Of a stretch of 64,000 nucleotides of DNA, positions 11,801 through 26,800 are shown piece by piece (the stretch's first letter is position 1; every line of letters starts with the position of its first letter). The DNA lies in the NCBI RefSeq assembly GCF_047948215.1, contig NC_134457.1, forward strand, positions 87,313,398 through 87,377,397, read 5' to 3'. Under the pieces are notes generated by a model, which had not been told where the DNA came from, searched no databases, and saw only the letters and a program-made list of their open reading frames with translations. This stretch comes from Lycorma delicatula. Lineage: Eukaryota > Arthropoda > Insecta > Hemiptera > Fulgoridae. A program made the translations under genes and the position numbers.

Positions 11801-14800
11801 CATTTGAAGGAACATGGCACTGAACATGCACCATATGTGTAAGAAATAATGACTCATTTTCATTTTAGTGATATGTTTGACACATTATATAAAATTTTTT
11901 AATTAGTATTGTTGCGAGGACAGCCTGAAGATTTTTCAGCTTGATAATGAAAATGAGAGTTATTGTTTTCAAAAAAATTTTATTTTTCAACATAATTTCC
12001 TTTAATAATACATTTCATCCAGCAGTGTTCTAGCGCCATTATCTCTTCTCTGTAGTGTTCCTTTGGAAGTGCTGTGAAGTACCTGCATGACAAGGGCCCG
12101 CGTAGGCTGTCGTCATGCACATGTTGTGGAAGGATGAGCAGGAGGAGTATCAACCTCGTTAAAAAAACCAGGGTAAATCTGGCTCCAGATTGTAGCACCC
12201 TGTTGTAGGGTGCTACAGCCTAGAGTACCAAGTGAAAATTGACCAATGGTCTTGAAGGCGGACGAGGAAGAAATTTAGAAATGCTGCTATAATGTGTGTG
12301 TATGCTCCTGAGAAGGTGAACAGGGTTCAGAAGGTTGACATGGTGGTGATACTGGGGGACTTGAGTGCTAAGATGGTAAGAGAGTGGTCAGGAAGTTCTA
12401 GTGGGTTCTTGTGAGTCGGTATTCTCTGCATGAGGAGTCAAATAATAATTACTTCATGTTGGTACAATTTGCAGAAAGTAATAAAATCGTAATTAAGAGT
12501 AAAGAGGATTCTGTCATAAGAGTACATACTTAGGAACATAGAAAGCCCTGGGATTGCATATGGTCAATCAGATTGACCATGTCTTAGTCACAACTAGACT
12601 TGCATCAGGGATTTTAGATAGTCGTGCGACTCTGACCACTTTTTGGTTAAAGCTATGATTAGATCAAGTCTGGCCATTTTACGTAAAGAAAGTGGGATGT
12701 AGAGATGCAAATGGGGTGTAGGTAGGTTGAAGGTTGAGGATAGAAACAGTTACCATGAGAGGTATATTGTGGAACTTGCCAAAGTGTTGAGAGACTCAGT
12801 GGAAGAGGTAAGTGTGGAAAGTCAGTGGAGGAATATAAAGGGAATTTTGGAAAGGGTGGCATCAGGAAAGTGAGGACAGCATGAAGAAGTGATGAGAGTT
12901 GTATGATTGGGAGTGTGAGGTGGCGATGAGTGAGAGAGATAAGGCTAGGCAAAGGATGATGCAATAAGTGCTCAGAATAAATATATTGAATTGAGAACAT
13001 CCCAACCCCGTAGGGGAAGCACCCGCCTAGTGATGTTCCATAAGGAAACTGCGCCTAATTCTACTTATTATGAGTCAATTTTGTAAATGTCTCGTAATTC
13101 GAGGCAAATAAACGTAACACCACCAAACATGTTGATTACAACAACGAAATTTAGTCCTAGTTCTCTTAGTGAACTCAACTTTAGTTCAAACCCTAGACTT
13201 AGGTTAAATTTATGGACTCCGGTCTGGTCCACCAGGGAGAGGCAGATAGACCTCCTACTCCCACTCGGCTACATTACAGAGTCCCGCATGACATTCACCT
13301 CATAAACCATCGTCAAGATGCTGCTACACCTCACGGCTGCATGGTATCCCATGCCCAGTACCCTTGTACAGTCACAATTGCTTGTTAATTTGATGAAAAA
13401 CACTGACAAGCGAAGAAAACTTTCAGTTTTGGGACTCTTTTCACAAATTTTTGTGTCCACTTTCATTAGAAGGTTAGAATAGTATTCCCCGGATATTGTT
13501 TTACTTTTCTCAAGATAGTCAATTAACAGAATTCCTTTCATATCCCAAAAAATCAATGCCATGACCTTTTCTGCCAATGGCACTGTCTTTGCCTTTTTCA
13601 GAGTTGAAGAACTGGCTTCTGTCTACTGCATGGATTGTTTTGATTTTGGTATGTAATGGTGAATTCATGTTTCATTTATTGTCATATATCCACACAAAAT
13701 ATCTTTCTTGTTTTTCATAAAATGTACATAGTGTTGTTTGCAAAGTGTCATGCAAATGCGTTGTTGATCTGCCGTGAGCACACACAGCATCCACCTTTTT
13801 CATGTTTAATTCTTCTTATAAATTGTAATCAACATGTTCTTTTGAAATCCCTACAGTCTCAGCAATCTCATTCACCTTTGCATTTACAAATCTTCCAAAG
13901 TCATATTGGGCATTTTTTCTATGATTTCTGGTATGGTAAAAGTTTTCAGACATTCTTCACATGGATCATCTTGGATATGTTCATGGCAAAATTTAAACTT
14001 GGCCGCCTATTTCTTCACAGTGGAAATTGAAGGAGAAGAGTCACCATATACACATTTACGATTTTTTTAATGAATTTCAGTTAGCATCAACCTTCTTTCA
14101 TAAAGAATTTTATCACTGCACAATACTTGATGTTCTCAATTTCCAATAACACACGTACCGCAATTGATTCAGACGGCTGCCTGCAGCCAACTGTTAGATG
14201 GAATGATTTACAGTTTCACAACAGTTCAACTTCTAATTGCAATTTCACAACTTCTAACAGTTGTACTAATATGCGGGGAAAAAATCATGCGACTAATGTT
14301 GCAATCTATGGATAAGCCAAGAATTTTTCAGACCATCCTTATATGCTATGAAAGGAATAATTTTATGCCTTGATTATTATTTTCTCATGTTATGTTATAA
14401 TCAGTAGGTACAACTTGATTATATTTGTATCTGATTATTAGTACACAGTCTGATAGTCTGACAATTCTTTTTGAGTGAAGGCAGTTTTGAGTTTGCATTC
14501 TATTAGCCTTTTGAGCTAGATTTTTATTGTAGATAATAGTAATATGATGCAGTTTAGCTTAAATTTTTTCTCAATTCTTTGAACAATTTTATATTGTGCT
14601 CCACAACTGCAATAGTTGTAGGTCATTGGACTGGAGTAGCAAGTCATGTCTGATAACATCAAATCTTTACAAAGCTTTTTAGGAAAGATGAGGAATGAAC
14701 TGATTTCTCATTGCTTGGGTCAGATGTGTACTGTTACTATTGAAATCAGCTTGTAACCAAAATATGGGTGATGTTCAGCCCTCCAAGTAACACCTTTTCC

Positions 14801-17800
14801 TGTGTTCTCTCAGGGAGTGACTCCATAATGAATATCATAATTTTTAGAGAAAGAAACCTTGAATAATGCCTCTTGTACCTTAGGCGTTCTACAAACATCC
14901 ATTTATTCATTCTGTATTACACATATGACTTCAACTCTATAGAAATATTTGTAATACATTACCTCAAATTTAAACATTTTCCTTAAAACTGTAGGAAACT
15001 GGTTACATTATAATTTTATAGAAGTTAAAATGATACTTAAAATGATACTCTGAACTAGTTTTGGTATGGTAATTAAAAATTTTATCGATCATATTTCAAA
15101 ATTTACTGAAATGCTGAAAATTTTTTCTGAATATTTTTCTAGTTAAAAAGTCCTACTTTTTATGTTAGCTGAACATTTAGAAAGTTCCATTTCAAGAGAA
15201 AAGGGAAGAGAAATCAGATCACCACAATAAAGATTGCTGTCATGACATGTTAAACATATACTCGTGCTCATCTCTTTGGTGATGTGGTAACTAGGTCAGG
15301 CTTGTTATTTTTCAAAATAACAAAATTCATTATATGAAATATATTAAAAAAAGTAATAAGCTTTTGTTATAAAAATATTAAAGGCTTACTTGGAACCTAT
15401 TGGTCTCTCACACCCCTGAAAGTGTTCTCTTTCGTTAATGATACACTTATCTAGTGGTATCTACGCCCCAGAGAGTGGTTATAAAATGTTTTGGATGGGA
15501 ATTGCCTTCAGTCTCATTTTTCTTTTAATCTCTGATTTAAATTGTTGACTTTAAAGAAACAAAAAAGAGGGTGAGTTTGGTAGAGTACAAAGGCTGTGAA
15601 AGGACAGTCATTCCACTTTCTGGACAAAACTCTTAACCCTGAATATGTGGATTTGCATCATCATGATGGAGCAACCAAGTCTTATTTCACAAAATATGGA
15701 TCTCTTCCTACTGACATTACCTCTAGTCATTGTAAAACTTCAAGATAGTAATGTTGGTATGGAGTTCAATTTTCAAGCATATATTTGTAGCGATGACCGT
15801 TTTACTGTCAGCATGATCATGACACACAGTTAGAAAATTTTTCCCAACCCTTTCTGAAAATTGAAATAGTTTTACAATCATACCTATATACTCGCAATCT
15901 TAACAGTTCCTGACAACATGAAACAATGATGAAGTTAATTGACTTAAATGACATGAGTGAGGCTGACATGAGTCTGCTCTCAATATTTATGATTTTTCCT
16001 GACTGCTCATCATAAACTGATTTTGTCTATTTATAATTCTTTTAAGTAACTCTTTACATTCTATATGACTTAAAACAATCCATCATTGCTGTAAGCTTGT
16101 TTTATCAAATTGTTTTGGTAAATGTTTTTCCGAATGTCACATGAAATTTAATGTTGTTTGTGCAAATTACTCATTGTAAAATCAAAATCATTAAACACTC
16201 ACACCTTACGTAAATGTCACACAGCATGAGTGTTACATAATAAATATGGACATAGCATATAACCTTCTGCTTCACATACTAGTACTGACCGTGGGTCATT
16301 AAAATTCTCAATTAGAATGCAGTTCAAAAGTTTGGTTACCTTTTTTGAACATACTTAACATGGAACTGTTGTTTTATTGGTTTCCTTATTTTAATTGTAA
16401 AAATAATCACCAGTCAGTTTTATAGTAAACAAAAAACCTTTTTTTTCTGTTTTTACTACAGAAAGAAAGTAAACTGTATTTCTAAATTGAGATGGAACTG
16501 CAGTTCAAAATTAGTTCAAAAGATTATGAATGTTTGTTAGGAATTACTATTATTATTTTCATATCCAAAAAAAGTGTAACAAGGAGATTGCAAAGAATCC
16601 ACTTTTTGCAGTTATGGAATAACTAATACAATTTGTTTTATTATGTATCCAAAAGCAACAATAATACACAGTTTGGTGAAAATCTATTTAGCATTTTCAT
16701 AAACTTATAGTTGTGCTGGAAGAAAAATGTTTTTGTAAATGTTGAGATTAACCACACATTTCAGGAATGGTCAGCCTGAGTCAGTACAAGACAACACCTC
16801 ATTTACATGTTACTCATACTTTTAACAAATGCCAGGATGCTTTCTGAGAGCTCTTATATTAGGCGGTTTGCTACCTAACCGAGCAATTCACCATGGCCAA
16901 AAATCAATGCTATTTGATTTGAACTTTTTACTCTTTCATTGAAATTAGGAGAGACTATTCTTCTTAAATTAAAAGAAAAGCAATGAATGTTAAAGAGAGT
17001 TGTGTGCTTAGAACTTCCTATTATGATTTATTTTACATTAGACGTACAATCAGTTTAATATGCTGCCTCAGAAAGTTGCTAGTTTAAATCAGATCTGCAC
17101 TGAATTTATTAGTTGAATTAATTCTAAAACACAAGTTTGGGTTTTACTTTTATTAGATTAACATTCTGTTAACATACAAGATAAAAACTTTTAAGACTAG
17201 GAAATGTTTGAAGTTAATTTTCATCTTGATTTATTGAAAGTTTTTGGTTCAGTTCATAGCTCTGTAATAGACTACCAGTATCTGTGGACAAGTGAAAGAT
17301 TATGTAGGAATCCAAAAACATCTGTTTATTGATTTGGTGTAATGAGCAATCATAATCATTATCATTGTTCCTGTTCTAAATTAATATTATATTATTTTAT
17401 TACATCTTTTCAACAATGTATTGAGTCCTCACTAATTATTTGTATACCTTCTACTTCCTACCACTGATACTTTTACGACCCTACCATCTCCAGAAATGTA
17501 AAACCTGGAACTCCCTCTAAAACTTCTTTTGTAAATTTATCATTAATCCTTTCCTATGTCTTCCTTCTTCCTGTTGCACAAGTCTACTTTTCTCCCCGCT
17601 AAACTGCATACTGCAGCTCTCCCCTACCAGACTTTTTTCAGCTAATTACATCCAGTATCTCTTTTCTGTTTTAATCTGTATTACATTTTTAATTCCTATT
17701 TTATTACCTTTTGCATCCCATCTATTGCAATGAGAATTAAAAAAGATAACCCATTATTCTTTTTGTATTACATTATCTTATTAAGCAGATTATTATCATT

Positions 17801-20800
17801 CTATTTCTTGGAACAGCATAATTAATGTTATTCTGTACTTCACTTTTCTAAGGTATTTGCATTACAAAAAGTATGCCAGAATTGTTGTAGATCTGTTTAT
17901 TCTAAGCCCTGTCTGCATAGCAAGAACTAACAGATCCACCTTGGTATAACAGATTGGAATTAAAATGATTGAATTTTTTACTAGGTACTCATGTTTTTTA
18001 ATTTAGTAAATTTTATTATTTTCTGTTTTATTTTTTCTCATATAGATGTGATTATATTGGTTGTGAGAAGCGATATTATAGTCCAAGTGCCCTTCAATCT
18101 CATAGCAGAACCCATTTGCACAGTATAGAAGATTTGCGTTGTGAATATTGTTTTAAGATGTTTGATAAACCTTGTAGACTTAAAGCACATCTTCGAAGCC
18201 ATACTGGTGTTAAACCTTATAAATGCAATTATGAGGTAATATTTTTAATTAATGTATAAAAAAAATTTCTGAAAATTAGTAATAATTAGTAATAGAAATA
18301 ATAATTATTATTTTTTTTTTTACCATATTTTATTTATCTACTTGCAATTTAAGAATAGCAAATATTAAAAGGAGTAATGTGGTTCAGATCTTTTACATAA
18401 ATTTAACAGGAATTAAAAATTTTTTTTTTGGAAATTTTCTAAGCTATACTCTCACATGATGAATAAATAAACAAACAAGCAAGCAAAGAAAGAAAAAAAC
18501 AAACAGTCATCGTTTGTAAATTATGATCATCTTTATTATTTGCATTTCATTATTATCAATAATAGTTCCATATTGTCATTATTGTAATTCAATTTATTTT
18601 AAATATTTTTATTATTATTTATAATATTTGCCAAAAACTTTCTATAACTAATAACATGCAGTTATTATTTTTTTCTTTATTAAAGATATTAAAACTGAAT
18701 GAGATAAATATCTAGAATAATAGTTAAAAATTGGGACAAAGTAGGTTAAATAAAGTAAATAATGTAAACCAAAAAGGTCCGTTATTAATTGCTTCTTTTA
18801 AGGTAGACAATTTTTATAAGGAGTAAACCGATACACATTTCTAATGAATTTTTGTGTTTGTTTATTCTTCACGTGATTTTGTGATTATTGTTCACGCTGG
18901 ATATTTACTTACTGTCTGAATGATGTATTTTCATAGTAGTTCAAAATAATCTTTTATCTTGTGTCAAGAAGGGTATTATGATAAAGTTAATAGTTACTTT
19001 TTCAATAACATATGAAGCACACATTAACACAATTTGTATGGATAGTTTGTGTGTTATCTACCCAGATGATGATTTTTTTTATCAAAAATGAATGATTTCA
19101 CGGAGTAGGGAAAAAGTAGTGCTAGGTCATGTGTGATAGAATGTTTAATATTTTATTTTTTATGCTTAAATTATCATAATTGAAGTACATTAAATTTGTT
19201 CTTTTTCTTAACAGTTACTAAAATCCCTATTTAAAAAAAAAAAAAAATTTTATTTATTTGTATATAGCTTCTTTCCACTTAACTTTTGTAATGTGCAAGA
19301 AAAATGAACAGTTGAAATGATTAATTTGTGATTTGCTTGCAGTGGAACATTTGCAGGAAGGTAAATAATTTATTTTCAGTTTGAATTTGTAGAAAATTTG
19401 CATTTAATGATTTTACCTATACATCATATTCACATTTACAGGTTGAAAATTTATGCACTCTTTTTTATTACAATCATTACAACTATTTTATGATTAAGTG
19501 AATTGTACAAAATTATCAAGTAAATGTTCAATGTTTATAATTACCTTATGTTATATTTAACATCCCTATCACTGGTGTTATAGCTTAAGAAAATATACAG
19601 AAGGAGTTTAAAATGTTATTCCAAAACATAATACACATTAAAAAAAATAATAGTTAAATGTTCACAGTTTTCTGTAACAGTTTCTTAAATGATATGGAAC
19701 TTGCATTATATCCACTTTTTCATGGGTAAATAAGTGATCATACTTTTTGTTTTCATGTATGAAAGAGGTTATTATTTTCTAGAGATGAATTAGTGTAATG
19801 TTTGAAAATATACAATTGAGTTTATTTTGATAAGGTTTAGGCATCCATCAAAGTTTTCCTTTGTATCTTACTTACTATGTAACTGTTGACATCCAATAAT
19901 AGATTGGTGTATAATTAAGATTTTTAACATTAGCTCAGAATTTATTGTTCATAAAAAATTTTGTAATAGATATATGGAAAAAAAATTATTTAATGTTTCT
20001 ATATTTTTTCAGGGTTGTGAGTGGGCTTTTACTACATCAAGTAAACTGCATCGTCATCAAGCCAAACATACGCAAGAACGCAGATTTGTTTGTAATTTAT
20101 GTTGTAAAGCTTTTCTGCGCTCTGAACATTTGAAGGATCACACATTAAAACATTTTTTAACCAAGGGATTTGTTTGTCCTATCGCTGGTAATACGTTATT
20201 ACAATATATCTTTCCTTATGCTGCTTTTTTCATATAATTTTTTTATGTTTGATTTTTAGTAATTTATTGTCATAATGTTTAATTTCCAAAATTGAAGAAC
20301 ATCTTTGTTTCATTTTGTTTTCTGAATATTTCTGTAATATATTTTACTATGTGTATTTGCTTTTTAAGTGCACATCAGTAAAATGAGATGACCTTCAAGA
20401 TTTTGTAAAGATATCCTATGAATGTTACAAACCAACAACTGGATAATTTATTTTTTATCATCTTAACTGATGGAGTGAAGCCTAATTTTTCATTCATATA
20501 TGCAAGTGTTTTAGAACTTTGTTAAAATTTGTTTGTTGAAAGTTCAATAGATATTTACAAAAATTTAATTTTGCTAGATCTCCTTATTGGCAGTGTTTAA
20601 CATGAGTAATATCAAATTGCTGTAAAATAGTTTTTAAAATTGATTGATCTGTAATAATCTAACTATCAGTTGAATTAGTCTAAGTGCAGTGGTTGTGGAT
20701 GATGTAATATGAGACACAGTTTCTACTCAAATTTGGCATAACCAGTCATAAACAGTAAGGATCGTGGGGTTAGATGAAAAACAAATCAGTGATGTCTTTT

Positions 20801-23800
20801 TGTATTGAATAATTTTTTCAATAATATTGACACCATTTTTATTATATCATATAATAAATGACAGAATAAGATAATAATAATAATAATAATAATGTTATTT
20901 TTATAACATGAACAAAACAAATTAACTTAATTTATAACATAAACAAATTTAACTTTACAGATTATGAGTAACAAAAAAGTTAATTTTCTGACTCACAATC
21001 ACAAAAAAAAAATACAGAAAATCAGCAACATGACAGACAGTCTTATTCACAACACCTCAAACCCACCTAATCATAAATTAGCTGTCTGCTTTATTAGAAG
21101 TGTGCTCTACAGACTACTCAACATATCCATGCCATCTGAAGACCTCATAAAATTCAGTATTACATAATACCTAGCACACACAAAAAGGTATTTTAACATA
21201 CACATTAACACACCTTTAAATAAAAAAAGGAATGAGAAAATAGCTCAAATCTAAAAAATATCTGGATAAAATGTTAAATAAAAAAAAAATAATTTCACTA
21301 TTGTTACTCAGAATACAGAAGAAAATCACTAAATATAGTGCCTCTGGAATGTGTAAATTAACTGTTCCAGTTGCACAATTTTCTTCATCAGTTAAATGTG
21401 AACCAGCTTTAAACATCGATACAATGAAAAATTAAAAGCTGTTTATAGCCCAACAGAGTTAGCATTTGCCAGCCATCCTCATATGACACAAATCCACTAA
21501 TTCTGACAACAACCTCAATATTCTCTTTACACATACATAAAAAGGACCAATCTATATACTCTTGAAAATGATAAATATGTAAACATATAATGGTGAGCTA
21601 AATGAACATAGAAAAATCAGCACACTTTTCATTCTGAATTTGTCTGCTTAATTTTAAAAAACCTATCAAAAATTGGATCAGCTGAACCAGGGTAAGAATA
21701 ACAGCGATGATCTTTGAAATTGGCCACAGAGTGACTGAAAACATTTTATATCAAGATATTGAAGCATCATATCTATATAACTGAGTTAGATGGGCCATTT
21801 TAAAAGTATATGCTCATACTGTTAAATAATTTTTGTAAGTTATTTTTATGATAATTGACTAGCAATAAGTATGTAAATTGATAAGTAAGTAAGCATAGAA
21901 CAGAAAATTCCTACTAAATTATACAATTGGATCTCAATATACATTATACTCAAATAGGAGTTTAATAATAATATGAAATTACGTAATTATTATTGAGGCT
22001 TCAGATATGTATAATAGGTCCATTATTAAAAGATATATTGGCTTTCTTTAAATACATAAATGATCTAAAATGTTTAACTATATTAATCTCGTGTTACTGA
22101 AAAAGATTCTGAGAAACTAGAGTATAAAAGTGGAGAGTAGTAGTTAGCTTATGTGACTTAAAAATATGAAATAAAAATAAATAAGAAAAAGGTTGCATGA
22201 TGGGTTTTTTAAACCAAAATTAGGGATTTTACCTTGGGATTACAGTCAGTATTAACAAAGGGTATATAGATTTACATGTATCGTGTAAGTAGAGGTTAAC
22301 ACTATTATAAATCTGCTATTATTAATTTATCTTTGTTCTGTTGTATCATTTGTTAACTTTTCAGACATAATTGTAATTCAGATTTAAAATATATAATTAC
22401 TTAAAAATTATTTTTCAACCTCTTTTTTACTATAAAAAACATTTTTATTAATTTAACATTTTTTGAGTTTAGTTAATTTTTCAAATGAATTAATATTCAA
22501 TTTTTTTCAGTATTTTTTTGAAATAGAAACATTGTCTGATACAATGAAAGATGTTTTGATCTGTTGAAATCTGCAGGTGATTTATGTTTTTTTTTTTTTT
22601 TTATTATATTTCAGGCTGCAATCAGCAATTCACTGCCAAATCAAGTTTATATGTTCATATAAAGAAACACAGGAAAAAAGAAATTGAAAATATGGATTCC
22701 AGTGCCAATTTAAAAAAAGGATCTGGCATATCAACTCTACTGGATTCAAAAAAAATTAGCTGTCCATTGGGAGGCTGTAGACATTTTTTCTCATCAAAGG
22801 ATGAAATTACTTCTCATATACAAACATTTCACAAAAATATAAATATAGGTAAAGTAAAAATACGTGTTTGACTATAAAATCACTTTAAATATTAATTCCT
22901 CATTTCCTGTGTGTACATATACTTTCCATAATTTTATGTATAAAATATTCAGTTTAAAAAATATTTGATTCTTTTAAAAATTATATTCTCTAGCTTTCAT
23001 TTTATGTCTATCTTCAAAATTTGTATAATTTTAAGACCTTTCTCCAGTGTCTGATACTTCCATGTCTGATAAAAATTTGATGTTTGCCACAAAAAGTTTG
23101 TCACCTTTATCATAACTTTTTTTCTTTGAACATAAAATGCAGCTGGTGGATCATGCATAAATAATAATTAATTTATAAAATGTGTGGCACTAACCTAAAG
23201 TTTTATAACCACGGTACATCATTCTCCGATTCATATATACATTAGGTTTTTTCCATTTATTTCCTATCTAAATCAATTTTTCAATTTTGTGATGCACATT
23301 TACTATTTTGGAATACGTTCAAGTAATTTAAAAAATGATTCATTACAAACTGGGTAAGTGTTGCATAACAACACATATTCTAATATATTACTACAGCACC
23401 AAAACTGGTGTTTGGATATGGGGAAACCCCCATATCCAAATTCAAAATTAATTTGAACTATGTGTAATAGTGTGTTGTAATGTTCAAGTAAATGTTGATT
23501 GATTTCCATAAAATTTGATCCTAGGTGAAACAGTAAACTACTCATTAGAAACAGTCTCTCTCTATAGATTGATAATCCTCTCTTCTACTCTCTCCCTTTC
23601 ACTATTTTTCATCTTTCCATCTTAATAGTGATAGCATGGGAATTGTGTCTGCCAATATCCTGGCTTCATCTGCGATGATATGTTGGCACCATCTAGCCAA
23701 CAGGGCTGATGTTTTTTGATTGGGATTTGGATGTGCGACTGCTTATAGAACTGCCCAGGGGTTCTGTTGTCTAACTGAAAATTGAGATCCCTGTGTTTGA

Positions 23801-26800
23801 AGCCAGTTCCTCCATTCTTCTAAAATGCGAATTTAAATGTATCATCATTTGGTTTTAATATTCAACTACAAGAAGTGTACAAAAAATCTGAAAATGTAAT
23901 CCTAGAGAATCTATTAAAGATATGTTTTAAATTTAAATAAAAATAAACTTTTATTTATTTGAAATGAAATTATTTCGTAAAACTTTGTATGTAATATATT
24001 ACACAAATGATGTCCCAACAATGTATTATTTAGAAATCCATTTTGGAAAGTTCGCAATTTATAGATAAGTGCATATTTTAGTGCATGTATGAGGTCTGTA
24101 AATAAAGTAATGTGACTAGTTCAGAAAAACTTTTTATTTACAATCCAATTATGGATTGATTATTATCCATTGGTTTACATGGACTCTTATATAACCTTCA
24201 AAATAGTTCCCTTGGGAAGCCAGGCAACGCTTCAAATGGTTTTCCCACTCTTAGGAACTCAGAAACTGGAATATCCTTCAGATGGTCGGTTAATTTTTTT
24301 TTATGTTTTCTGCTGTTCGAAAATTGTGTCCTTTGAGGTGTTTTTTAAAGTCGGGAACAGGAAAAAGTTGCAGAGACTCAGGCCAGGTGAATAAGGTAGT
24401 TGAGGACTATAGTATGTTTTGCCAAAAACTATGTTTTTCTTTGTCAAAAACTCATTAATTGAGAGTGCAGTGTGACAAGGTTCGTTGTCATGATGCAGCA
24501 TCCAGTTGTCTTTGATGACTGGTCTCACGCAGGCAGCTCTTTTCTTCAGTTTCAAGAATTTCTCTGTAAAAATTTTATTTACAGTCAGTCCTGTAGGTAA
24601 AAATTCCTTATGAACAATGCCATTTCTATCCAAAAATCAAATTAGCATGGTTTTGATTTGCTTTTTTGGGACATGGTGAGTTTGATTGAAGTGTGCCATC
24701 CCTTGCTCTCTTTCTGGATCATACTTAAATATCCAAGATTCATCACCAGTAATAACATTTTTTAGAAAATAGGATCAGTTTCAATTCGTCCTAGAAGATC
24801 GTGGCACACTTCCACCCTGTTGTTTTTCTATTCCAACAGTGAGGTTTTTTGGACCAATTTTGCACAAACTTTTTTTATGTCCAATTCGTTCAAAATTTGA
24901 TGGACTGTAGTATGGTTCAAATTCAATTGTTTTGCAATCATTCTGACAGTTAATTGCCAGTCATACCGTATCAAGTCTCTTATTCACTCAACATTGTTGT
25001 CACTTTTTGTTGTGAACAGTCTTTCAGAGCGTGGATCGTCAGCAACTGATTCCTGGCCATCTGAAAATGCTTTAAACCACCTAAAAACTTGGGCTCACGA
25101 GAGAGCGTCATCTCCATATGCCCTTTTCAATTTTGAAAAAGTTTCAGTAGCATTCTCACTGAGTTTAACACAAAACTTGATTAAACAACATTGCTCGTAA
25201 TTAGTATCACTCAATTTTATAGCGCACAACAAAAACTCGTTTCACAAAAAGTTTGTTTAGGTCTTACTTGGCAACAATAGACCAAAAATATTAATATCTA
25301 ATATAAATCAGCTGTTCATATAACCATATGTTTACTAGTAACTTTACAGTGTTGCCACTTTAGTTGCCAGAAAAAACTAGTCTCATTACTTTATTTAGAG
25401 ACCTTTATTTAGACCTCGTATATAGCAGGACTATGTATACATAATCCTGCATATTCATAAGAGTAAAAAATTAGAATGATTTCATCTTCTGTTTCATGTT
25501 TTGTTGTATCCTAGATCCACTTTAAATTAATTTTAACCCTAAAATTATATTCGACATTACAATACTTTTCCATTATGTTATTTTTTATTTCAGAAGTAAA
25601 AGACTTGAATGTGCTGGACTCTATAGAACTGATTAATGGTGATGAAAACTTAATTTCACTAGAAGGATTACATTTTAAAAATGATGTGTCATCTATGTCA
25701 GGTAATTGGCTTTTTTCTCTTTGTATTTCTTGTGCTGATCGTCTTGATCATTTGTATTTCTTTGTTATTTTATACTGATCCTCTTGAGCGACAGGCTCAC
25801 CAATTCTAAAGGTGGTCTAAGATTGAAAATTCCAATTTGTGACGCGTAAAAAAAAATGGTGGAATTTTGATTGATTTAACAGTATTATTTATATTAGAAA
25901 TTAATTAAACATTACAGATCACTGTACTGAAGTGTAGTATATAGTACTGTTTATATCTGTTTTCCTTTTCTTCTAGGTCCACTTCTTTCCACTGGTTGAT
26001 TTTTGCCTTTCCTGAAAATCTGCTTTCTGAATTACATCTAAAAAGTGTCCTGTCATTTATTGTGCCTATGTTGATTCTAATTTTTTCATGTCTTTTTCTA
26101 TTTCCCAAAAATTCATGGACTTGGATTTGTAATGTCTTAGCAAGTCAAAAATCTGTTTAGTTAATTTGTTTTCACCCTGTGGGACATAGAATTACAATTC
26201 TATTTGCCACAGAATTGTAATCTTTTCCTCTCAACATCTGTTAGTTTCTCAACTTTTAAATATAGCTCTTTATTAGGTTGTAATTTGAATTCTGATTCAC
26301 TGTTATTTTTAGGTCCTAGTATTTTCCTAAAACTTCTTTTGATCGTATCTAATTTTTCAAAATTTCCAGTTCTGATTAGTTTTAAGTGTTTCAGCTGTGT
26401 TAAGTATTTCAGGTCTAACTACTGTTTGATAATGTCTCAGCTTTGTGTTCCATGATAAAGATTTCTTGTTATATGTGTTTCTTGTAATGTGAAATGTTCT
26501 TTGCAGTTTTTATATTCTAGTTTCTCTCACTATTTTTTCTTTTGTGGTGTTTGATATCTGTTTTCCAAGATATTTAAAGCAATCCATTTTGGATATGGTT
26601 TTATTATTGATCTTGAGGTATTGAAGTGAAACACCAATAATTGTCAAGAACTGTCACTTTTCAAAGGATATTTTTAATGCTACTTTGGCTGCTTGTTTTT
26701 TTTTATTCTGTGTTTCTCCTGATTTTCCTTTAAGGATCCTTAAAGTTTTTATGTAATGCAAGTATCAGAATGCTCTAACTCATCCTTGGCACATTGTTGT

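Larger units (their letters stand above)
11920..14345 (-). mobile_element. mariner element interrupted by an RTE-like LINE piece
   Basis: Degenerate inverted ends can be seen near 11922 (GGACAGCCTGAAGATTTTTC) and, inverted, near 14335 (GGATGGTCTGAAAAATTC). Exact ends are uncertain. The minus-strand transposase is present in two parts. The C-terminus is at 11985-12050 (HYREEIMALEHCWMKCI, ending YVEK). The core is at about 13390-14040 (AEKVMALIFWDMKGILLIDY, then LEKSKTISGEYYSNLL). The first catalytic site reads TINET for TGDET, followed by a stop. The middle is displaced by 12.2-13.37 kb. Confidence 0.75.

Noticed and set aside
11837..11838. Alternative donor GTGTAA two bases earlier for exon b
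   Set aside because: A weaker donor, and it shifts the frame of exon c so the next finger is lost.
19945..20012. ORFs extending exon d upstream
   Set aside because: They cross the acceptor TTTTTTCAG and do not continue the finger, whose first Cys is in exon c.
22584..22614. ORF extending exon e upstream (poly-Phe start)
   Set aside because: This is translation of the T tract before a good acceptor; the split Gly codon shows that the exon starts at 22615.
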